From Betaproteobacteria bacterium (GTDB lineage: Bacteria; Pseudomonadota; Gammaproteobacteria; Burkholderiales; Burkholderiaceae_C): DNA of 16,224 nt. The position numbers and the translations under genes are program-made. The DNA lies in contig CANFOR010000036.1 in NCBI GenBank assembly GCA_947448675.1, forward strand, positions 1-16,224, read 5' to 3'. This document shows positions 9,851-15,726 of this stretch, piece by piece (the first letter of the stretch is position 1; each line of letters starts with the position of its first letter). Under the pieces are notes generated by a model. It was not told where the DNA came from and made no database searches. It saw nothing but the letters and a program-made list of their open reading frames with translations.

Positions 9851-9926
9851 TGGTGCCGATTGTCGGAATCGAACTGACGACCTACCGCTTACAAGGCGGT
9901 TGCTCTACCAACTGAGCTAAATCGGC
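9851..9926 (-). tRNA. tRNA-Thr, anticodon TGT
   Basis: The 76-nt minus-strand sequence folds as a cloverleaf: acceptor stem GCCGATT paired with AATCGGC, D-arm TAGCTCAGTTGGTAGAGC, anticodon loop TTGTAAG between CCGCC and its GC-rich partner, and T-loop TTCGATT. The anticodon is TGT, reading ACA threonine codons, and the 3' CCA is encoded. It closely resembles E. coli tRNA-Thr(TGT), including an A-C mismatch in the T stem. The 5' end is only 12 nt after the sspB stop, so it is probably cut from an sspB transcript by RNase P. A T6 run follows the CCA directly and may act as terminator. Its 3' end is duplicated at 8944. Confidence 0.96.
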
Positions 9927-9938
9927 ACGGGATGAATT

Positions 9939-10445
9939 TTACTTGACGCGCTTGAGAGCGGGACGGGGCCCGCTCGGCGGTTTGGGATTATCACTTGGCT
10001 TGCTCTCAGTTTTACTGACCGATTGCAAGGCCACAACTTTGGCAGGTTCAGCATCTGCTATGCGGGCACCATCATTCGGCTCTGCCGCAGCCTCGCTGAC
10101 CTGCCCCGTACGGTTGTGCGGTGCGGGTGTAGGGAAGGCCATGCCTTGGCCATTTTCACGGGCGTAAATCGCGATAACTCGTGCAATCGGCACCATGATC
10201 TCACGGGCCTTGCCTGCAAAACGCGCTTTGAACTCAATGAAATCGTTCCCAAGTTTCAGCGAACTGGTGGCGTCCATGCTGATGTTCAACACGATTTCAT
10301 CGTTCTTCACATACTCATGGGGCACTTGTACGCTGGCGTCCACATAGGCGGCGATATAGGGCGTGTAGCCGTTATCGGTGCACCATTCGTACAGCGCCCG
10401 TATCAGATATGGACGCGTCGAGGTCGATTCCAGAGCATTGATCAT
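9939..10445 (-). CDS. sspB: ClpXP protease specificity-enhancing factor SspB
   Basis: SspB is the adaptor that binds the SsrA tag of stalled-ribosome products and hands them to the ClpXP protease in the cytoplasm. From ATG 10445 it is 168 residues. The folded substrate-binding domain is about 1-105 (STRPYLIRALYEWC, VPHEYVKNDEIVLNIS, FIEFKARFAG). A proline/alanine-rich, probably disordered linker (about 106-158) follows. The C-terminal peptide GPRPALKRVK (159-168) closely matches the ClpX-binding tail of E. coli SspB. The frame is open six codons further to 10463, but MINALESTSTRPYL is the usual start. It begins 22 nt after sspA, the standard sspAB arrangement, and the tRNA-Thr follows closely. 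Confidence 0.95.
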   Translation of the reverse strand: MINALESTSTRPYLIRALYEWCTDNGYTPYIAAYVDASVQVPHEYVKNDEIVLNISMDATSSLKLGNDFIEFKARFAGKAREIMVPIARVIAIYARENGQGMAFPTPAPHNRTGQVSEAAAEPNDGARIADAEPAKVVALQSVSKTESKPSDNPKPPSGPRPALKRVK

Positions 10446-10467
10446 AGGCCAGTCTCTAGGCAAACGC

Positions 10468-11079
10468 TTACTTGCGCATGACCTTTTCAGACGGCGTCAA
10501 AGCTTCAATGTAGGCTGGGCGCGAAAAAATGCGCTCCGCGTACTTGAGCAAAGGCGCGGCGTTTTTCGACAAGTCAATGCCGTAGTAATCCAAGCGCCAT
10601 AGCAAAGGCGCAATGGCCACGTCGAGCATAGAAAAGTTTTCGCCGAGCAGGTATTTGTTCTTCAAAAATACCGGTGCCAGTTGTGTCAAGCGATCGCGAA
10701 TATGGGCGCGGGCTTTTTCCAAGAGTTTGTCATTGGCTTTGCTAGCGCGCGATTCAAGTGTGGACACGTGCACAAACAGTTCTTTCTCAAAATTAAGCAA
10801 GAACAAGCGCACGCGGGCACGGTCGACTGGGTCGCCGGGCATGAGCTGTGGATGTGGAAAACGCTCATCAATGTATTCATTGATGATGTTGGACTCATAC
10901 AAAATCAAATCACGTTCCACCAAGATGGGCACTTGGCCATAGGGGTTCATGACATTGATGTCTTCGGGCTTGTTGTAGAGGTCTACATCGCGGATTTCGA
11001 AGTCCATGCCCTTCTCAAACAGAACAAAACGGCAGCGGTGGGAGAACGGACACGTCGTTCCTGAATACAGCACCATCAT
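10468..11079 (-). CDS. sspA: Stringent starvation protein A (glutathione S-transferase fold)
   Basis: SspA binds RNA polymerase holoenzyme and alters transcription in stationary phase and stress; it has a GST fold but generally no GST activity. The 203-residue protein has a thioredoxin-like N-terminal domain (about 1-75) with NPYGQVPILV at 45-54 and ESNII at 62-66, and an all-helical C-terminal domain. FPHPQLMP near 74-81 corresponds to the PHP surface pocket needed by E. coli SspA. Two ATGs are adjacent (11079 and 11076); AGGAG stands 9 nt before the first, which I take as the start. The Shine-Dalgarno directly follows the T-tract of an intrinsic terminator, leaving no room for a promoter of its own. 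It is upstream of sspB on the same strand. Confidence 0.96.
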   Translation of the reverse strand: MMVLYSGTTCPFSHRCRFVLFEKGMDFEIRDVDLYNKPEDINVMNPYGQVPILVERDLILYESNIINEYIDERFPHPQLMPGDPVDRARVRLFLLNFEKELFVHVSTLESRASKANDKLLEKARAHIRDRLTQLAPVFLKNKYLLGENFSMLDVAIAPLLWRLDYYGIDLSKNAAPLLKYAERIFSRPAYIEALTPSEKVMRK

Positions 11080-11093
11080 GATGGCAGACTCCT

Positions 11094-11125
11094 AAAAAAA
11101 CACAAAGGCCGCAAGTTCTGCGGCC
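11094..11125 (-). terminator. Intrinsic terminator after petC, touching the sspA RBS
   Basis: On the minus strand GGCCGCA-GAACT-TGCGGCC (11125-11107) is a perfect 7-bp GC-rich stem with a 5-nt loop, followed by TTTGTG and T7 (11106-11094). The last T is next to the sspA Shine-Dalgarno (AGGAGT, 11093-11088). It should reduce transcription from petABC into sspAB. Confidence 0.85.
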
Positions 11126-11158
11126 GGAAAATGCGGCACTAGCTACAAATCGATGGGC

Positions 11159-11923
11159 TTACTTTACGTCGCGCCAGAAAGATGCATTCAAGCGCCATGC
11201 AATCAGAGTGAAGATGCCCAAGAACAACAAGACCCACACACCCACGCGCACGCGGGTGCCCTGAGCGGGCTCACCCATCCACTGCAGGTAGCCAACCAAG
11301 TCAGCCACGGCAGTGTCGTACTGCAAGGGGGTCATGCTGCCAAGTGTGACTTGCTCCCAACCTTTGAAGACTTTGACTTCATGGCCATGCTCTTCTTTTT
11401 CTTCAAACAAGGGGCGGCGCTCGCCTTGCAACTCCCACAAGACGTGAGGCATGGCTACGTTGGGGTAAGCCAAGTTGTTCCACCCCGTAGCTTTGCTGGC
11501 ATCGCGGTAATAGGTTCGCAAATAGGTGTACAGGTAGTCTGCACCCGAGCCGCCTGCGCCGGAACGCGAACGTGCAATCACGGTCAGGTCGGGCGGGTTG
11601 CCACCAAACCATTCTTTAGCCTGCTTAGGGTCAATCGCCGCCTTCATGGTCTCGCCCACCTTTTGTGTGGTGAACAGCAGGTTGTCTTTGATCTGCTGCT
11701 CAGTCAAGCCCAGGTCTTGCAAGCGGTTGTAGCGCATATAGGCTGCCGAGTGGCAGTTCATGCAGTAATTGACAAACAATTTAGCGCCGTTTTGCAGCGC
11801 AGGCATGTCATTGTTTTTGTAGGGCGCCTTATCCCATGCAATGCCGCCTTCTGAGGCCAAAGCCGTAGTAGCAGACAAAACCAGGGTCAGAGTGGCTGCG
11901 ATGGCCAGTAAGATTTTTTTCAT
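11159..11923 (-). CDS. petC: Cytochrome c1, ubiquinol:cytochrome c reductase subunit
   Basis: PetC carries the covalent haem c that takes electrons from the Rieske protein and passes them to soluble cytochrome c. The 254-residue protein begins with a Sec signal peptide (1-24, cleavage likely after ALA). The haem-binding CMNCH is at 54-58 and the probable axial methionine is M158 in YPNVAMPHVLW. A C-terminal anchor lies at about 226-244, ending in SFWRDVK, so the haem domain faces the periplasm. GGAGA is 8 nt before the ATG, which follows petB by 16 nt. It is the last gene of petABC and is followed by an intrinsic terminator. Unlike the cytochrome b/c1 fusions of some bacteria, it is a separate gene. 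Confidence 0.97.
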   Translation of the reverse strand: MKKILLAIAATLTLVLSATTALASEGGIAWDKAPYKNNDMPALQNGAKLFVNYCMNCHSAAYMRYNRLQDLGLTEQQIKDNLLFTTQKVGETMKAAIDPKQAKEWFGGNPPDLTVIARSRSGAGGSGADYLYTYLRTYYRDASKATGWNNLAYPNVAMPHVLWELQGERRPLFEEKEEHGHEVKVFKGWEQVTLGSMTPLQYDTAVADLVGYLQWMGEPAQGTRVRVGVWVLLFLGIFTLIAWRLNASFWRDVK

Positions 11924-11939
11924 GTGTGCAGTCTCCAGC

Positions 11940-13352
11940 TTAATGCGCGTTGAAAGTTACGCGATCGGGCACCGGCTTGGGCGTACCCAAACGGCTCCAC
12001 CAAGGCATCAGCAAGAAGAAGCCAAAGTAATACAGGGTGCCAATTTGGGCCACGATGGTGCCCATGTCGGAGGGCGGCTGTATGCCCAGGTAGCCCAAGA
12101 CCACAAAGAAAACCACGAACACCGCATACACATATTTGTGCCAGCTCGGACGGTAGCGAATCGATTTAACCGGGCTATAGTCTAACCATGGCAACGCAAA
12201 CAGAATCATGACTGCGCCGCCCATCACCACGACGCCCCAAAATTTAGCGTCAAAGTGTTTGAGCAAGAAGATGGCGACCGCAGCCGCCACCAGCAAGGCC
12301 GCTTTCGCAATCGTGCCCATGCGCACTTTGACCATCGCACCAATGGCACCCGCCGCCACAATGGCACAGAGCACGTTGACCAGCACATCATTCGTAGCAC
12401 GCAACATCGAGTAGTAAGGCGTGAAGTACCAAACGGGCGCAATGTGCAGCGGTGTTTTGAACGGGTCGGCTGGAATGAAGTTGTTGTACTCCAAGAAGTA
12501 GCCGCTGGCCTCTGGAGCGAAGAAGATCACCGCGGTGAAGACCATCAAAAATACGCTCACCGCATAAATGTCATGCACGGTGTAGTAGGGGTGGAAAGGC
12601 ACGCCGTCCAATGGCTTGCCTTTGGCATCTTTGGGCGCTTTGGGGCCCTTAATTTCTACGCCGTCAGGGTTATTGGAGCCTACGTCGTGCAGGGCCAATA
12701 AATGCGCCGCTACCAAGCCCAGCAGCACCAGGGGCACGGCAATCACGTGGAAGCTAAAGAAGCGGTTCAGCGTGGCGTCCGACACCACGTAGTCGCCGCG
12801 AATCAACAGCGCCAAATCGGGGCCAACGAAAGGAATCGCTGCAAACAAGTTAACGATCACTTGCGCGCCCCAGTAGCTCATTTGGCCCCAAGGCAGCAAG
12901 TAGCCCATAAAGGCCTCGGCCATCAAGCACAAGAAAATGGCGCAGCCAAAAATCCAGACCAACTCACGCGGTTTGCGATAGCTGCCATACATCAGACCGC
13001 GGAACATGTGCATGTAGACCACGATGAAAAACGCCGATGCGCCGGTAGAGTGCATGTAGCGAATCAACCAGCCCCAGGGCACGTCGCGCATGATGTATTC
13101 CACCGACTCAAAGGCCTTGGCCGCGTCGGGTTTGTAATGCATCACCAAAAAGATGCCGGTGACGATTTGGATCACCAGCACCAACAGCGCCAGTGAGCCA
13201 AACACGTACCAGAAGTTGAAGTTCTTAGGCGCGTAGTACTCGGCCATGTGCACCCGGTAGGCGTCAAAAGCCGTAGGGAAGCGGTTTTCCATCCAGTTGC
13301 TGAGCTTGTCAACAGCCGATGCGTTGGGAGAGATTTCTTTGAATTCAGCCAT
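11940..13352 (-). CDS. petB: Cytochrome b of the bc1 complex
   Basis: The membrane core of the bc1 complex, with two b haems and the quinol-oxidising and quinone-reducing sites. It is 470 residues with about eight or more membrane spans. Haem ligands are H101 and H115 (RYMHSTG, YMHMFRG) and H202 and H217 (SFHVIAV, AAHLLALHDVGSNNP). The second pair is 15 apart rather than the 14 of mitochondrial cytochrome b. The Qo motif is PVWY at 306-309 instead of PEWY, as I recall for beta- and gammaproteobacteria. A C-terminal extension after the eighth helix ends near PWWSRLG. The ATG is 2 nt after the petA stop, implying coupled translation. It is full length rather than the split b6/subunit IV form. 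Confidence 0.98.
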   Translation of the reverse strand: MAEFKEISPNASAVDKLSNWMENRFPTAFDAYRVHMAEYYAPKNFNFWYVFGSLALLVLVIQIVTGIFLVMHYKPDAAKAFESVEYIMRDVPWGWLIRYMHSTGASAFFIVVYMHMFRGLMYGSYRKPRELVWIFGCAIFLCLMAEAFMGYLLPWGQMSYWGAQVIVNLFAAIPFVGPDLALLIRGDYVVSDATLNRFFSFHVIAVPLVLLGLVAAHLLALHDVGSNNPDGVEIKGPKAPKDAKGKPLDGVPFHPYYTVHDIYAVSVFLMVFTAVIFFAPEASGYFLEYNNFIPADPFKTPLHIAPVWYFTPYYSMLRATNDVLVNVLCAIVAAGAIGAMVKVRMGTIAKAALLVAAAVAIFLLKHFDAKFWGVVVMGGAVMILFALPWLDYSPVKSIRYRPSWHKYVYAVFVVFFVVLGYLGIQPPSDMGTIVAQIGTLYYFGFFLLMPWWSRLGTPKPVPDRVTFNAH

Positions 13353-13354
13353 GG

Positions 13355-13954
13355 TTACGCTTTCTTGTCCTCGCCAATCAGCAAACGGGTGTCTGACAAA
13401 TAGGTGTGCGGAGGCACCTCTAAGTTGTCGGGCGCGGGCTTGTTTTTGTAGACACGGCCAGCCAAGTCAAAGGTCGAGCCGTGGCAGGGACACAAGAAGC
13501 CACCCGCCCAGTTATCGGGCAACGAGGCCTGCGGGCCCGCTTGGAACTTGTCGCTGGGCGAACAGCCCAAGTGCGTACAAATGCCGACCACCACCAAAAA
13601 TTCCGACTTGATCGAGCGGCCTTCGTTGCGCGCATACACAGGCGTTAACTCGCTAGGTTTGCGCTCGGATTTCGGGTCGGCCAGCAGCGCGTCTTGCTTG
13701 GCCAGCTCGGCCACCTGCTCTGGCGTGCGGCGCACGATCCACACAGGCTTGCCGCGCCATTCGACCGTCATTTTTTCGCCTGGCTTGATGGCGGAAATAT
13801 CGGCTTCCACGGCTGCGCCTGCAGCCTTGGCTTTTTCAGATGGGCTAAAGGTGCTGACAAAGGGCACTGCGGTAAAGCCAACGCCAAGGGCGCCAGCGCA
13901 ACCGGAGGTAATCAACCATGTCCGTTTGCTGTTGTCAGAGGGGGTGTCACTCAT
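13355..13954 (-). CDS. petA: Rieske iron-sulfur subunit of the bc1 complex
   Basis: The Rieske protein oxidises quinol with its [2Fe-2S] cluster and moves the electron to cytochrome c1. The start is ATG 13954, with TGAGGAT 5 nt upstream; the frame extends four codons to a TTG with no support. The 199-residue protein has an N-terminal Tat-like signal-anchor in which the twin arginine is K10-R11 (SKRTWLITSGCAG), then one membrane span to about 33. Cluster ligands are C126 and H128 in CTHLGC and C155 and H158 in CPCHGS; C131 and C157 form the disulfide. It is the first gene of petABC, diverging from mscL across a 166-bp gap that holds a candidate promoter. Confidence 0.97.
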   Translation of the reverse strand: MSDTPSDNSKRTWLITSGCAGALGVGFTAVPFVSTFSPSEKAKAAGAAVEADISAIKPGEKMTVEWRGKPVWIVRRTPEQVAELAKQDALLADPKSERKPSELTPVYARNEGRSIKSEFLVVVGICTHLGCSPSDKFQAGPQASLPDNWAGGFLCPCHGSTFDLAGRVYKNKPAPDNLEVPPHTYLSDTRLLIGEDKKA

Positions 13955-13994
13955 GAGAATCCTCAAATTACTCGAAACCTAGGGCTAACCCGCG

Positions 13995-14024
13995 ATTGTA
14001 GCTGAGCAGCGCAGGCAAATTCCA
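13995..14024 (-). promoter_or_regulatory. Candidate promoter of petABC
   Basis: On the minus strand TACAAT (14000-13995) is a good -10 hexamer, with a weak TGGAAT -35 (14024-14019) 18 nt upstream. The start site would be near 13988, giving a leader of about 34 nt before petA. Two direct copies of an ATTTGCC-n-GCGC-like motif (14041-14031 and 14020-14009) lie at and behind the -35. Confidence 0.45.
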
Positions 14025-14060
14025 GCCCATGCGCGGCAAATCAAAGACCGAAGCAAAGTC

Positions 14061-14088
14061 TTGACTTGCTAGCAATCTCGCAGATACT
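14061..14088 (+). promoter_or_regulatory. Candidate promoter of mscL
   Basis: TTGACT (14061-14066) and GATACT (14083-14088) are 16 nt apart, matching 5 of 6 and 4 of 6 of the sigma-70 consensus. The expected start, near 14095, is about 26 nt before the mscL ATG and leaves the AGGAGA ribosome binding site (14109-14114) in the leader. Confidence 0.45.
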
Positions 14089-14120
14089 ACGAACTTCTTA
14101 AACACCACAGGAGAATTTCG

Positions 14121-14543
14121 ATGGGCATGATGCAAGAATTTAAAGAGTTTGCCGTTAAAGGCAACGTGATCGACTTGGCTGTCGGCGTGATCATCGGGGG
14201 CGCTTTCGGCAAGATTGTCGACTCCGCTGTGAACGATCTGATCATGCCAATCGTCGGCGCCATTTTTGGCAACCTCGACTTCAGCAGTATGTTTGTCGTC
14301 TTGGGCAAAGTGCCCGCCGGTACCGCCATGGCACTGGCCGACCTGAAGAAAGCTGGCGTACCCGTGTTCGCTTATGGCAACTTCATCACCGTTGCGGTGA
14401 ACTTTGCGATTTTGGCTTTCATCATCTTCATGATGGTCAAGCAAGTCAACAAAATGAAGAAGGCCGAGCCCGCTCCCGCACCTGCCGCTACACCTGAAGA
14501 CGTGGTCTTGCTGCGTGAAATCCGCGACAGCCTGAAGAAATAA
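14121..14543 (+). CDS. mscL: Large-conductance mechanosensitive channel MscL
   Basis: MscL opens under high membrane tension and releases solutes during osmotic downshock. The 140-residue protein matches the E. coli channel (136 residues) along its length: N-terminal amphipathic helix MGMMQEFKEFAVKGNV, the pore-lining first span DLAVGVIIGGAFGKIV (about 18-34), a periplasmic loop, a second span (about 86-108), and a charged cytoplasmic helix ending EDVVLLREIRDSLKK. An alanine/proline stretch (about 115-124) precedes that helix. AGGAGA stands 6 nt before the ATG. It is one of only two confident plus-strand genes, diverges from petABC, and its stop is 7 bp from the stop of pdxA. Confidence 0.98.
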   Translation: MGMMQEFKEFAVKGNVIDLAVGVIIGGAFGKIVDSAVNDLIMPIVGAIFGNLDFSSMFVVLGKVPAGTAMALADLKKAGVPVFAYGNFITVAVNFAILAFIIFMMVKQVNKMKKAEPAPAPAATPEDVVLLREIRDSLKK

Positions 14544-14550
14544 GTCACGC

Positions 14551-15615
14551 TTAGGCCAAATGGGCCGACCCTTCCACCCGTTGGCGCGCCATGCGAATGG
14601 CCGCTAGCAGACTGGAGGCGTCGGCCCTTCCTGTTCCTGCAATATCAAACGCCGTGCCGTGGTCGGGACTGGTGCGCACCAAGGGCCCATGCGGCCCGTA
14701 CAGGCCCAAGGTGACGTTCACGCCCTGCTCTACCCCTAGGTATTTCACCGGGATCAAACCCTGGTCGTGGTACATGGCCAGCACCACATCAAACTCGCCG
14801 CGTTTGGCCTGCGTGTGCCTGGCCCGCATAAACACCGTGTCGGGCGCATAGGGGCCCTGGGCGTCAATGCCCTGGGCCCGTGCCGCCGCAATGGCAGGTG
14901 CAATCACCTCTATTTCTTCTCGGCCAAACAAGCCGCCCTCGCCTGCGTGCGGGTTGAGCCCCGCCACGCCAATGCGCGGCGCGCGGCCCAGCTGCGCTTG
15001 CAAGGCTTGGTGGGTGATCTGCAGGCTCTGCAGCACCTGCGGCAAGGTCACAGCGCCCAGCGCTTCACGCAGCGAGACATGGATGCTCACCAGCACCGTG
15101 CGCAGTTCGTCGTTGGCCAGCATCATGCGCACCGGCATCTCCTGCACGGTCACGCCCATGGCTGTGGCGGCCTCGGCCTGCAGCAACTCGGTGTGGCCGG
15201 GGTAGGGCACACCGGCAGCAGCCAAGGCCTCCTTGTGCAGAGGCGCAGTCACTATGGCAGCCAGCTCACCGCGCAAGGCCGCACGCGCCGCCCATTGCAC
15301 ATATTCGGCCCCGCATTTACCTGCCAAAGCGCTCACCAAGCCGCATGGAATATGCGTAAGCAGCTCTGAAATTTGTAGCACAGGTAGGCAACCAGTAGGC
15401 AGCGCAAACACTTCTTGCGGCTGGGCAATGCGCTGCACGGGCCAGCCCGCAGCCCCGGTTTGCGCGATGGCCGCATTGGCCCGCTGCATGCAGGCCACGT
15501 CACCCACCACAAAGCAGCCCTGCGTGGCTTGCGGCGCGTCACGAAAGGCCTTGGCAACCGTCTCCGGGCCAATGCCGGCAGCGTCGCCCATGGTGATGGC
15601 AATAGGTTTGTTCAT
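14551..15615 (-). CDS. pdxA: 4-hydroxythreonine-4-phosphate dehydrogenase PdxA
   Basis: PdxA oxidises 4-phosphohydroxy-L-threonine with NAD(P)+ in the DXP-dependent route to pyridoxal phosphate. From ATG 15615 (MNKPIAITMGDAAGIGPE) it is 354 residues, a little longer than the 329 of E. coli. Metal ligands by alignment are H179 (VSIHVSL), H223 (GLNPHAGEGG) and H283 (AMYHDQG); GHTE at 140-143 and the C-terminal RTSPDHGTAFDIAGTGRAD are family signatures. Between VTLGL and PLVRTS it has YGPHG, absent from the E. coli form as I remember it. The frame is open to an ATG at 15627 and a GTG at 15684; no start has a Shine-Dalgarno, so the start is chosen from the family. A PdxA2-type paralogue acting on another phosphorylated acid cannot be excluded. 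Confidence 0.93.
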   Translation of the reverse strand: MNKPIAITMGDAAGIGPETVAKAFRDAPQATQGCFVVGDVACMQRANAAIAQTGAAGWPVQRIAQPQEVFALPTGCLPVLQISELLTHIPCGLVSALAGKCGAEYVQWAARAALRGELAAIVTAPLHKEALAAAGVPYPGHTELLQAEAATAMGVTVQEMPVRMMLANDELRTVLVSIHVSLREALGAVTLPQVLQSLQITHQALQAQLGRAPRIGVAGLNPHAGEGGLFGREEIEVIAPAIAAARAQGIDAQGPYAPDTVFMRARHTQAKRGEFDVVLAMYHDQGLIPVKYLGVEQGVNVTLGLYGPHGPLVRTSPDHGTAFDIAGTGRADASSLLAAIRMARQRVEGSAHLA

Positions 15616-15649
15616 GGCTTGTGGCATGGGGGCATCATGTGGGGCAAAT

Positions 15650-15688
15650 GGTAGGCACGATCGGTAGGCAAAACTGGTAGGCACGACT
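15650..15688. repeat. Three tandem 13-bp repeats upstream of pdxA
   Basis: GGTAGGCACGATC (15650-15662), GGTAGGCAAAACT (15663-15675) and GGTAGGCACGACT (15676-15688) are exactly in tandem at 13 bp, between the NIF3-family gene and pdxA, 35 bp before the chosen pdxA start. Two more GTAGGCA copies lie inside pdxA near 15383-15401. Confidence 0.7.
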
Positions 15689-15726
15689 TTTCTGCCATGG
15701 CTGCGGTACCAATGAAGGCAGATGGC

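Larger units (their letters stand above)
8944..9874. mobile_element. Remnant of an integrative element at tRNA-Thr
   Basis: The region is bounded by two direct copies of the tRNA-Thr 3' end: 8944-8967, and 9851-9874 inside the intact tRNA. The copies match at 22 of 24 positions, with the first 19 identical. The fragment lies beyond the 3' end of the tRNA in the same orientation, the pattern left by tyrosine recombinases that integrate into tRNA 3' ends. The 883-bp interior has no integrase. It holds a hairpin/IS scar (8960-9048), a doubtful 41-codon ORF (9059-9184), a frameshifted AlpA/excisionase-like gene (9220-9557) and, from 9558 to 9850, non-coding sequence with a palindrome at 9586-9605 but nothing else I can assign. 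Integration is inferred; a simple duplication of the tRNA end would leave the same repeat. Confidence 0.6.

Noticed and set aside
8858..9938. CRISPR array, origin or toxin-antitoxin pair in the accessory interval
   Set aside because: No regularly spaced repeats, no DnaA-box cluster and no paired small ORFs were visible.
14544..14575. GGCC-AAAT-GGGCC as a terminator between mscL and pdxA
   Set aside because: Only a four-pair stem and no T-run follows.
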